Of a stretch of 5,736 nucleotides of DNA, positions 1 to 5,203 are shown piece by piece; position 1 is the first letter of the stretch; every line of letters begins with the position of its first letter. Origin of the DNA: Candidatus Dadabacteria bacterium (GTDB taxonomy: Bacteria; Desulfobacterota_D; UBA1144; Nemesobacterales; UBA2774). The stretch is from NCBI GenBank assembly GCA_004356555.1, contig SMWY01000079.1:1-5736 (forward strand), written 5' to 3'. The notes under the pieces were generated by a model that made no database searches, was not told the DNA's origin, and worked only from the letters and a program-made list of their open reading frames with translations. The position numbers and the translations under genes are program-made.

Positions 1-878
1 ATTGAGCTTGCAGGGTACATAAGGAAGCTGATGGCAACAAGAGCCCATGCTGCCATCGTAGCAATTTTAAGTTTCCCTCTCTTCTCTGAATACCTTACGT
101 ACGGGTAAGCAAATATGGCAGTCGGAATTAGAGCAACAAGATAAACCTTCCATAAATTAGTTTCACTTACTCCGAGGCTGATCCAGCTAAGGGGGTAAAT
201 GAACACAAACATATTTACCGTTAACGACAGTATTGCTGCTGAGAAGAATAATTTTCTAATCTCCGGGCGTTTTAAGTAGCTCAAGATCGCAGTTTCTTCA
301 GCCAGTAATTCTTTTTTCTCTATTTTGGGGAAAAAGAATATTGTCACCAGTATAGCCAAAATCCCCAAAGCGGTAAGTATGTAAAATAGTGCCGAAAACC
401 CTATCTCAGCCGCTAGTAGAGGGCCGATTATTATAGCTATCATAAATGCGGCCCCGATCGTGATTCCGACTATAGTAAAGGCCTGCGCTCTTACCTCAGA
501 GCGTGTTACATCTCCGAGTGAAGCGATGGCAACAGAGCTGATAGCTCCAGCTCCCTGAATAACACGAGCGATTATTAGCTCGTTTATGTTCTCAGCCATG
601 CCGCATATCAGGCTTCCAATCGCAAATAGAGCTAGTCCTATGATTAAAACCGGTTTTCTTCCGATCTTGTCGCTCAACCATCCAAAGGGTATTTGCAAGA
701 CGCTCTGTACAAGTGCGTATATACCGAATGCTACGCCGGCAAGCGCTAGGTCTGCCCCAGGATACTTTTCGGCATAAACGCTGAATACAGGGAGGATCAG
801 AAAAATCCCGAGCAGCCTGATTGCCATTATAAGACCTACCGCAGCTATAGCTCTAATTTCAATTTGATTGAGTTTCAT
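1..878 (-). CDS. Major facilitator superfamily transporter, YajR-like (partial, C-terminus outside window)
   Basis: This gene encodes an inner-membrane secondary transporter, probably a proton-driven exporter of unknown substrate. Read from the ATG at 878, the frame stays open to the left edge and gives 292 residues. Hydrophobic segments fall near residues 12-35, 45-66, 76-93, 101-122, 134-157, 163-183, 208-230, 244-262 and 270-290, so nine of the expected twelve helices are visible. The charged loop at 184-207 is the usual central cytoplasmic loop. Helix 1 carries RLLGIFLILPVFSVYA, and the helix 2-3 loop has the MFS motif A, GWLSDKIGRKP (residues 66-76). RVIQGAGAI (105-113) matches the helix 4 motif B region. 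These strings closely resemble what I remember of Escherichia coli YajR and its drug-exporter relatives. Whether the C-terminal ferredoxin-like domain of YajR is present cannot be seen. The start codon has no clear Shine-Dalgarno. The gene is divergent from the VWA gene. Family assignment is firm; the substrate is unknown. Confidence 0.93.
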   Translation of the reverse strand, partial: MKLNQIEIRAIAAVGLIMAIRLLGIFLILPVFSVYAEKYPGADLALAGVAFGIYALVQSVLQIPFGWLSDKIGRKPVLIIGLALFAIGSLICGMAENINELIIARVIQGAGAISSVAIASLGDVTRSEVRAQAFTIVGITIGAAFMIAIIIGPLLAAEIGFSALFYILTALGILAILVTIFFFPKIEKKELLAEETAILSYLKRPEIRKLFFSAAILSLTVNMFVFIYPLSWISLGVSETNLWKVYLVALIPTAIFAYPYVRYSEKRGKLKIATMAAWALVAISFLMYPASS

Positions 879-921
879 ACTTTTATCTATGGTGCATATG
901 TGTCTAAAAAGGTTTTTTATT

Positions 922-950
922 CTAACATGCCCCCCCCAAATTGATATAAG
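922..950 (+). promoter_or_regulatory. Candidate sigma-70-type promoter of the VWA gene, spacer containing C8
   Basis: CTAACA at 922-927 matches four of six -35 consensus bases. TATAAG at 945-950 matches five of six -10 bases. The spacer is exactly 17 bases and contains the eight-C run. Transcription would begin near 957, about 35 bases before the ATG at 992. On the opposite strand, TAGAAT (919-924 read in reverse) is a five-of-six -10 box for the transporter gene, with only a poor -35, and its spacer would also hold the C run. This is prediction from base matches only; no expression evidence is available. Confidence 0.35.
930..937. repeat. Homopolymer run of eight C in the divergent intergenic region
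   Basis: Eight consecutive C bases lie in the 113-base AT-rich gap between the divergent transporter and VWA genes. Runs of this length are prone to slipped-strand length change. Its position between candidate -35 and -10 boxes is what makes it notable; a change in length would alter promoter spacing. Sequencing error in the run is also possible. Confidence 0.9.
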
Positions 951-991
951 CTGATTGATAGTAGTTAGTGATCGTGTTAATTTTTAAATAT

Positions 992-2524
992 ATGCCGGAC
1001 ATAAAATCTGCCCAGAATATAGAATCCGACTCATTTGACCGCGAACAGTTCGCAGAGCTTAGATCTGAATCAGAGGAGCTCCGCAAATTAATGGAAAGCG
1101 GCTCCAATCTGCTTCCTAATTTTGATGCGCTGACTCTCGACTTGTTTTCTTCATTCTATAAGCATAACGTTTTGTTTCTGCCCGAAGACAAAACAAAAAA
1201 AGGCTCAGCCCTGGCAAGAAAATTACTCGATAAGGTATTCCATGACCCTCATTACGAAAAGCTAAGAGAGGAAACAGTGTTAGAGGGCTTTAAATCCGCT
1301 CTGGCTACTATAGATATGGGCAATCAGATTTTAAGCTGGATTAGATCAGATGAAGGTCCCGGGGAAAGATCTCTTTTAAAAGAGTGGGAAGTGAGTCAAA
1401 CGGAAGAGACAGTTCATGAACTACAAGAGGAAATGGAGACATGGAACGAGGTGTCTCAAGAATCCCCCGAGCTTGACGAAGCGCTTGAAAAGGCAAAAGA
1501 AGAAAAAGAGTCTGAGCTTTCAGAGCAGGAGGATAATCTTGAGCGATTAATACAGGAGCAGGACGAGATACACGAGGAAATAGATTCCGATATGGACAAG
1601 ATGATCAAAACGTCTCTCAAACAGACCGATCAAAATATTGAAGATGCAGAGGATGAACTTTCAGCCTGGGATTCCTCTATGGGCAATCCCGACGGGGAAA
1701 AAGGGGTCGGCAAAAAGCTTGACCTTGCCTCAAAGCTATATAAAAACGATAAGCTCAGAAAACTCTCACGATTGGTAGGGAGTCTTAAGGACGAGATGCT
1801 TTCTACAAAGCGGAAAGTATGGTCTAAAAGGGGGTCTGAAGTATTTGATGTTTCTATAGGTGACGATATTGGCAGGGTTATTCCCGCAGAGCTTGTATCA
1901 CTAAGGCATAGGCTCCTTAAACACGATTTTAAAAAGCGTTTTGTTGAGGGCAGGCTTTTTCAGTATTACCTCAAAGAGGAGAGGGGCAGAGGTCCTATGG
2001 TCATATGCCTTGATGGAAGCTCTTCAATGGCAGGCAACAAAGAGCTCTGGTCAAAGGGTGTTTGTTTGACCCTGCTCGAGATAGCAAAAAGAGAACGCCG
2101 TAAATTTAATGTAGTTGTGTTTTCCTCAGGCGACGCGCCGCTTAAGGTTTTTGAATCTATAGGCAGGGAAGGGCTCTCAGGATGGGGCATGAAAGAGTCA
2201 GAGATTCTGGAGCTTGCCGAATATTTCCCAGGAGGCGGAACAAATTTTGAAGAGCCTCTCAATAAAGCGGTCTCTCTTTTAGAGAGCTCCAAATTTACAG
2301 GCGGAGATATAGTGTTTATTACAGACGGACAGTCTAACGTAGGTGACGTATGGCTAAAATCCTTTAAAAAAACAAAAGATAAATTAAAGTTTAAAGTCTA
2401 CTCAATATTAATAGACTTATCGGAAAGAGAATCATGGGGCACGCTGTCTACATTCAGCGACAAAGTCACATCGGTATCCAAGCTCACTTCCAAAGAAGCA
2501 AAGGGGTTGTTTCTAGATCTCTGA
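992..2524 (+). CDS. ViaA/COG2425-type von Willebrand factor A domain protein
   Basis: This gene encodes a probable cytoplasmic VWA protein of the type that works with a MoxR/RavA AAA+ ATPase in remodelling target proteins. I prefer the ATG at 992 (510 residues). A GTG at 968 would add eight residues, MIVLIFKY; neither start has a Shine-Dalgarno. Residue numbers here use the 992 start. Residues 1-125 are mixed helical. Residues 130-225 are very rich in Glu and Asp with heptad-like spacing, a likely acidic coiled coil. The family signature DDIGRVIPAELVSL lies at about 291-304, and LFQYYLKEERGRGP follows at about 322-335. The VWA domain from about 335 to the end has a complete metal-ion-dependent adhesion site: DGSSS (D341, S343, S345), Thr417 in GGGTNFEEPL, and Asp445 in FITDGQS. 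E. coli ViaA, at about 480 residues, is of similar size. An AAA+ partner is usually adjacent in this family, but none lies beside this gene. The family call is strong; targets are unknown. Confidence 0.9.
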   Translation: MPDIKSAQNIESDSFDREQFAELRSESEELRKLMESGSNLLPNFDALTLDLFSSFYKHNVLFLPEDKTKKGSALARKLLDKVFHDPHYEKLREETVLEGFKSALATIDMGNQILSWIRSDEGPGERSLLKEWEVSQTEETVHELQEEMETWNEVSQESPELDEALEKAKEEKESELSEQEDNLERLIQEQDEIHEEIDSDMDKMIKTSLKQTDQNIEDAEDELSAWDSSMGNPDGEKGVGKKLDLASKLYKNDKLRKLSRLVGSLKDEMLSTKRKVWSKRGSEVFDVSIGDDIGRVIPAELVSLRHRLLKHDFKKRFVEGRLFQYYLKEERGRGPMVICLDGSSSMAGNKELWSKGVCLTLLEIAKRERRKFNVVVFSSGDAPLKVFESIGREGLSGWGMKESEILELAEYFPGGGTNFEEPLNKAVSLLESSKFTGGDIVFITDGQSNVGDVWLKSFKKTKDKLKFKVYSILIDLSERESWGTLSTFSDKVTSVSKLTSKEAKGLFLDL

Positions 2525-2550
2525 AGAACAGCTGCGTAAAAATATCTATG

Positions 2551-2579
2551 TTGATTTATTCCTTTAATAGTTCTATTTT
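2551..2579 (+). promoter_or_regulatory. Weak candidate promoter ahead of the 12-codon ORF
   Basis: TTGATT at 2551-2556 and TATTTT at 2574-2579 are separated by 17 bases, each matching four of six consensus bases. Transcription would start near 2586, just before the Shine-Dalgarno at 2593. The run of eight T (2576-2583) could instead belong to a weak terminator of the VWA gene, since AGAAC at 2525-2529 can pair with GTTCT at 2570-2574, though across a 40-base loop. Both readings are uncertain. Confidence 0.2.
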
Positions 2580-2604
2580 TTTTGACCTATGCGGAGGTGT
2601 TATC

Positions 2605-2643
2605 ATGAAGTACCTTAAACAGTTCATCCATTTGGCGGCGTAA
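2605..2643 (+). CDS. Possible 12-residue small ORF (MKYLKQFIHLAA) with strong Shine-Dalgarno
   Basis: GGAGGTG at 2593-2599 is a seven-base match to the anti-Shine-Dalgarno complement. It sits with GGAGG seven bases ahead of ATG, which is good spacing and better than most large genes in this window show. The frame reads MKYLKQFIHLAA and stops at TAA 2641-2643. That stop lies inside the stem of a perfect hairpin. A basic then hydrophobic start is typical of an exported protein's N-terminus. If the reading frame is shifted, sense continues as GGVISPFLITLPKAFLSFQ before a stop, so this may be the broken head of a lost secreted protein. Alternatively it is a genuine tiny peptide or leader ORF. No gene lies downstream on this strand for a leader to control. 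Translation initiation looks plausible; function is unknown. Confidence 0.3.
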   Translation: MKYLKQFIHLAA

Positions 2644-2664
2644 TTTCTCCCTTTCTAATTACGC
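2638..2664. terminator. Hairpin between convergent genes, possible terminator
   Basis: GCGTAATT at 2638-2645 is exactly complementary to AATTACGC at 2657-2664, leaving an 11-base loop. A G-T pair can extend the stem by one at 2637 and 2665. It lies between the end of the VWA gene and the end of the hydrolase gene, where a bidirectional terminator would be expected. The stem has only three G-C pairs, and no T run follows on either strand, so it is not a classic intrinsic terminator. It could instead protect a transcript end. Confidence 0.35.
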
Positions 2665-2693
2665 TTCCTAAGGCATTTCTATCCTTCCAATAA

Positions 2694-3443
2694 CTAAAGC
2701 TCAATGGTTTCTCCATCCTGGGGAATAAGCAGACTTTTGTCTGGGATATTTGAATTTTGAGCCAGTTCTCTAAGTTGTGCTCGTGTTATAGGGCAATGAT
2801 CGAGCGCTTCCAGATGGACCGCCACAACTCTTGCATCAGGATTTTCAAGGCAAATTGAGACTGTCTGCTCGGCGTCCATTATTATTGGGCCGCTTCCTTG
2901 CATCTGTGCTCCGCCTGAATGTGTGATAATAACATCAGGCTTAATTTCGCTAAGAACTTGTCTTACACCATCATAAAGTATTGTGTCGCCAGCCCAGTAA
3001 ACGGTCGGTTCGTCATTACACTGGAGTACAAACCCCGAAACATTGCCCATATGCTGCGCCCATACACCGCTTCCATGCTGACCATCTGTGCGAGTAATTG
3101 AAATCCCTTCCCAATTGGTAGAATCGGTAATTGCACTAGGATTTCTAACTCCGAACTGCCTTAGCATTGCCTCATCGCCGGGCTGGCAAAAGAGGGTTAC
3201 TTCGCTAGGCAAAAGTTGCGCCGCCAACTGGTCAAAATGATCCGGATGCATGTGAGAAACAATTGCCATCTGCACTCCTTCTACGACTTCCTCAGGAGGG
3301 CAGGGCAGATCCACTGTCGGATTCTTGGAAATCCCGGCAAATGAGGGGATCGCATGTTTAGGCAACAGAAAAGGGTCAATTATCATCTCCTTTCCTGCAT
3401 AGGTAATTCTAATTGTCGCGTTGCGGAATAATCTGATCTTCAT
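2694..3443 (-). CDS. Metallo-beta-lactamase-fold hydrolase, UlaG/COG2220-like
   Basis: This is a probable cytoplasmic metal-dependent hydrolase of 249 residues, of the group often annotated as L-ascorbate-metabolism UlaG-like or UPF0173-like. The N-terminus MKIRLFRNATIRITYAGKEM followed by IIDPF (21-25) is the typical opening of this group. The metal-binding signature is SHMHPDHFD, with H64, H66, D68 and H69. Further candidate ligands are H123 in DGQHGSG, D153 in WAGDTILYD and H210 in VAVHLEALDH. All expected positions seem filled, so the enzyme should be active. The length is normal or slightly long for the family, and there is no signal peptide. The start at 3443 has no Shine-Dalgarno; it is preceded by an AT dinucleotide run and a short hairpin. 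The nearest gene, a sugar-type dehydrogenase, is co-directional but 120 bases away. The fold is certain; the substrate is not, and a true beta-lactamase is unlikely. Confidence 0.9.
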   Translation of the reverse strand: MKIRLFRNATIRITYAGKEMIIDPFLLPKHAIPSFAGISKNPTVDLPCPPEEVVEGVQMAIVSHMHPDHFDQLAAQLLPSEVTLFCQPGDEAMLRQFGVRNPSAITDSTNWEGISITRTDGQHGSGVWAQHMGNVSGFVLQCNDEPTVYWAGDTILYDGVRQVLSEIKPDVIITHSGGAQMQGSGPIIMDAEQTVSICLENPDARVVAVHLEALDHCPITRAQLRELAQNSNIPDKSLLIPQDGETIEL

Positions 3444-3454
3444 ATATATATATA
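3442..3454. repeat. AT dinucleotide run overlapping the hydrolase start codon
   Basis: Thirteen bases of strict A-T alternation, six and a half units, occupy the place where a Shine-Dalgarno should be for the hydrolase gene and include the last two bases of its start codon read on the minus strand. Such a run melts easily and could vary in length. It may also explain the lack of a recognisable ribosome-binding site. Confidence 0.85.
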
Positions 3455-3470
3455 AGATGTTGTGACATCT
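3455..3470. promoter_or_regulatory. Perfect dyad upstream of the hydrolase gene (operator or 5'-UTR hairpin)
   Basis: AGATGT (3455-3460) and ACATCT (3465-3470) are exact reverse complements around a four-base centre, TGTG. The dyad lies 11 bases ahead of the hydrolase ATG and just downstream of the transcription start predicted from the candidate promoter at 3480-3508. It could be a repressor site or a small mRNA hairpin that limits ribosome access. The symmetry is directly visible; the role is inferred. Confidence 0.4.
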
Positions 3471-3479
3471 AATATGATT

Positions 3480-3508
3480 CTAATATTTATAGCATTAATA
3501 GATCTCAA
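3480..3508 (-). promoter_or_regulatory. Candidate promoter of the hydrolase gene
   Basis: Read on the minus strand, TTGAGA (3503-3508) and TATTAG (3480-3485) are separated by exactly 17 bases. Each matches four of six consensus bases. Transcription would start near 3473, giving a leader of about 30 bases that carries the perfect dyad. The -35 box overlaps the left arm of the larger inverted repeat at 3501-3546, which would allow a protein bound there to affect this promoter. Confidence 0.3.
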
Positions 3509-3546
3509 AAAGCGAGTAGAATTATTCTTATTTTATATTTGAGATC
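3501..3546. repeat. 46-bp inverted repeat with 9-bp perfect arms
   Basis: GATCTCAAA (3501-3509) is exactly repeated in inverted form as TTTGAGATC (3538-3546), with 28 bases between. Inside the loop is a second small palindrome, AGAATTATTCT (3518-3528). The element lies just after the oxidoreductase gene and before the hydrolase promoter. It could be a terminator or transcript-stabilising stem for the oxidoreductase mRNA, or a two-half-site operator for the hydrolase. There is no G+C-rich stem or T run as in a classic terminator, and no flanking duplication to mark it as a mobile element. Confidence 0.5.
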
Positions 3547-3563
3547 ATGATTGGTATTAGACA

Positions 3564-4658
3564 TTAATCTAGAAGGTTACTGCCGTAGCACATCTCTCTA
3601 AATTCTTCCAGATCATCTGAATATGAAATCTGATATATCTTGGCATTATCCAAAGCTGACTTATGCGCAGCTTCGACCATAACTTGAGCTTTGAGCACAT
3701 CATTCTGTGTGACTTTGAAAGGTTTATTGTTTTGAACGCACTCAACAAAATGCTTGTGCGCCTGAATAAAAGCCTTCTCAAATCTGGGCAGAAACTCAGG
3801 GTAATCGCCTTCTAGGTAAGACATCTCGAAAATTTTGGACAACTCATGAAGCGTTCCATCGCTCTTCCATAACTCGACTGGAATAGGCCCGGGATAACCC
3901 GCAAACCGACCGACATGAATAGTCCCCTCAGTGCCGATTATATATGTCTCGTTGTTGTATCCGGAAGAGTGAGTCCGGCTTAAGTCCAGCCTGCCGATAA
4001 TTCCGCTCGGTGTGGTAAAACCAACAAATGCAGTGTTCCCGCCTTCATCAATCGGGCTTTCATATCCCTTAGCTTCAAAAACTCGAGCCCAAACAGAGTT
4101 CGGAAACTCGCCCGTAAGCCAAATCGCTTCATCAGCAACATGAATACCCATGTCTATAATTAAACCTTTGCTGCTGTATGAGGGGGGAGGAGGGTACTGG
4201 TCTCTTAAGATGTTCCGGATTTCTCTTATCTCACCGATTAAGCCTTTGTCCAAAAGGTCCTTTGCGTAACACAGCGCCTCGTCAAACCTCCTTTGAAGCC
4301 CAATTTGGAGGATATTATTGTCAGTTCCAATGTTCTCTATAAAATCAAACGATTCGGGCAAGTCATCAGTCAGCGGCTTCTCAAGATAGACCGGGATCTG
4401 GGCTTTTATGAAGGGAAGGGCGTCATGCGCGTGGTCTTTAGTGTGAGAGGCGATGATGGCGGCTTCCATTTCCGGATGTGCAGATACCATCTGAGCGGGA
4501 CTGGAATAGCTATCACAATTTAATGAGAGTACTTCTTTTGTTTTTAAAGAAGCTCCCTCGCGCCTGTCCCCAATACACACTATTTCATGCCCTAAATCCA
4601 TCACGATCCGGGCATGAATCTTTCCCGCTCTCCCTGCGCCGAAAACTCCGTATTTCAT
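3564..4658 (-). CDS. Gfo/Idh/MocA-family oxidoreductase, inositol 2-dehydrogenase-like
   Basis: This is a probable NAD(P)-dependent cytoplasmic dehydrogenase acting on an inositol, sugar or sugar-derived substrate. From the ATG at 4658 it has 364 residues. A GTG at 4667 would add MSC, but the ATG places the Rossmann strand normally (MKYGVFGAGRAG, residues 1-12). The family motif EKPL is at 93-96, with the likely catalytic lysine K94. IGLQRRFD (119-126) and LRDQYPPPPS (151-160) resemble matching segments of IolG. IDMGIHVADEAIW (168-180) supplies D169 and H173. The spacing of K, D and H is the same as in the catalytic triad I recall for Bacillus subtilis inositol dehydrogenase. The C-terminal half is the usual beta-sheet substrate domain. 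Length is normal for the family. No inositol catabolic genes are next to it, so the substrate cannot be named. Only a weak GAG lies ahead of the start. Confidence 0.9.
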   Translation of the reverse strand: MKYGVFGAGRAGKIHARIVMDLGHEIVCIGDRREGASLKTKEVLSLNCDSYSSPAQMVSAHPEMEAAIIASHTKDHAHDALPFIKAQIPVYLEKPLTDDLPESFDFIENIGTDNNILQIGLQRRFDEALCYAKDLLDKGLIGEIREIRNILRDQYPPPPSYSSKGLIIDMGIHVADEAIWLTGEFPNSVWARVFEAKGYESPIDEGGNTAFVGFTTPSGIIGRLDLSRTHSSGYNNETYIIGTEGTIHVGRFAGYPGPIPVELWKSDGTLHELSKIFEMSYLEGDYPEFLPRFEKAFIQAHKHFVECVQNNKPFKVTQNDVLKAQVMVEAAHKSALDNAKIYQISYSDDLEEFREMCYGSNLLD

Positions 4659-4701
4659 GCAACTCACATTACAATAATTCCTAAATAATGTCCATTGAAT
4701 A

Positions 4702-4707
4702 ATTATA
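4702..4707 (-). promoter_or_regulatory. Candidate -10 box of the oxidoreductase gene
   Basis: TATAAT, a perfect -10 consensus on the minus strand, is found 44 bases ahead of the oxidoreductase ATG and would give a leader of about 35 bases. No good -35 box is found at 16-18 bases; the nearest TTGAGA (4731-4736) is 23 bases away. Because the region is AT-rich, a chance match is possible. Confidence 0.3.
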
Positions 4708-4739
4708 TGTTAAATTGTTTGTCGATTGCATCTCAAATC

Positions 4740-4745
4740 AGGAGG
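4740..4745 (+). promoter_or_regulatory. Strong Shine-Dalgarno that fixes the start at 4751
   Basis: AGGAGG ends five bases before the ATG at 4751. It decides the start of the secreted protein over an in-frame ATG at 4715, which would put twelve polar residues ahead of the signal peptide and has no ribosome-binding site. Confidence 0.85.
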
Positions 4746-4750
4746 GAAAC

Positions 4751-5203
4751 ATGAAGAAAACATTATTTAGCCTGGCTTTAATTCTAGCTTTTTCAATATT
4801 TGGACACGCTGTAGAATCAACTGGTCCCAACTATCTATTTGTCATAAATTTCGATAACGGTTCATATGCAGATGGAAAATTGACTCTCAATGGAAACGGC
4901 CAGAGTAATGTGATCTATTTCTCGGATAAACCCATCCTTGAATCGGGGCATATGGGTATAAAAAAGTTCGTTTCTATCTGGGGGCAGGGAGAGCAGAATT
5001 TCAACTCTATCCCTCCCAATTCTACATTGTCGATAATCAAAGACGAAGTGGAAAATAACACTGTCTTTATTCTCTCTAACCCTAAAGTCAGCGGTACTTC
5101 AATAATATTTGACGTTGAATTAGTAGAGGGTAAGCCTGCCTCGAAATTCGACGCAGGCGGTTTGTTTTTAGATACGAAGCTTGGAAATACTGGTAGTAAC
5201 TAA
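4751..5203 (+). CDS. Small secreted protein of unknown function
   Basis: The gene encodes 150 residues. Residues 1-20, MKKTLFSLALILAFSIFGHA, form a classic Sec signal peptide: two lysines, a hydrophobic core, and a G-H-A ending suited to signal peptidase I. There is no lipobox cysteine, and the mature 130 residues contain no cysteine. They should be periplasmic or extracellular. The mature part alternates polar and hydrophobic residues as in a beta-rich fold. Conserved-looking segments are GKLTLNG (42-48), VIYFSDKP (54-61), GHMGIKKFVSIWGQG (66-80), IPPNSTLSI (87-95) and FILSNPKVSG (106-115). This pattern reminds me of a widespread family of uncharacterised exported proteins that I cannot name with certainty. 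The stop codon overlaps the stop of the convergent methyltransferase gene. The divergent neighbour is a dehydrogenase with no evident functional link. That it is a real secreted protein is well supported; its function is not known. Confidence 0.85.
   Translation: MKKTLFSLALILAFSIFGHAVESTGPNYLFVINFDNGSYADGKLTLNGNGQSNVIYFSDKPILESGHMGIKKFVSIWGQGEQNFNSIPPNSTLSIIKDEVENNTVFILSNPKVSGTSIIFDVELVEGKPASKFDAGGLFLDTKLGNTGSN

Noticed and set aside
906..917. A5-GG-T5 palindrome in the divergent gap
   Set aside because: With a two-base centre it cannot form a stable hairpin, and short A and T runs are expected in AT-rich intergenic DNA.
1966..2292. Minus-strand open frame of 108 codons inside the VWA gene
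   Set aside because: It lies wholly within the well-supported VWA coding region, opposite the metal-site codons, and its translation is Ser/Pro/Arg-rich with no family resemblance. It is a shadow frame.
2434..2643. Plus-strand 69-codon frame across the end of the VWA gene and the following gap
   Set aside because: Most of it overlaps the VWA gene in another frame, and its first start has no ribosome site. Only its last twelve codons have a strong Shine-Dalgarno, and these are reported separately.
4664..4669. Minus-strand ATG-TGA start-stop just ahead of the oxidoreductase start
   Set aside because: A six-base start-stop pair arises easily by chance. The AGGA lying nine bases ahead of it is only a partial match, so I do not claim a regulatory element.
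4666..4691. ACATTA / TAATGT inverted repeat in the oxidoreductase leader
   Set aside because: The stem is six bases, five of them A-T, with a 14-base loop in an AT-rich region, so it is too weak to separate from chance.
4715..4750. Upstream ATG at 4715 as the start of the secreted protein
   Set aside because: It would put twelve residues with acidic and polar character before the signal peptide and has no ribosome site, whereas the ATG at 4751 has an ideal one.
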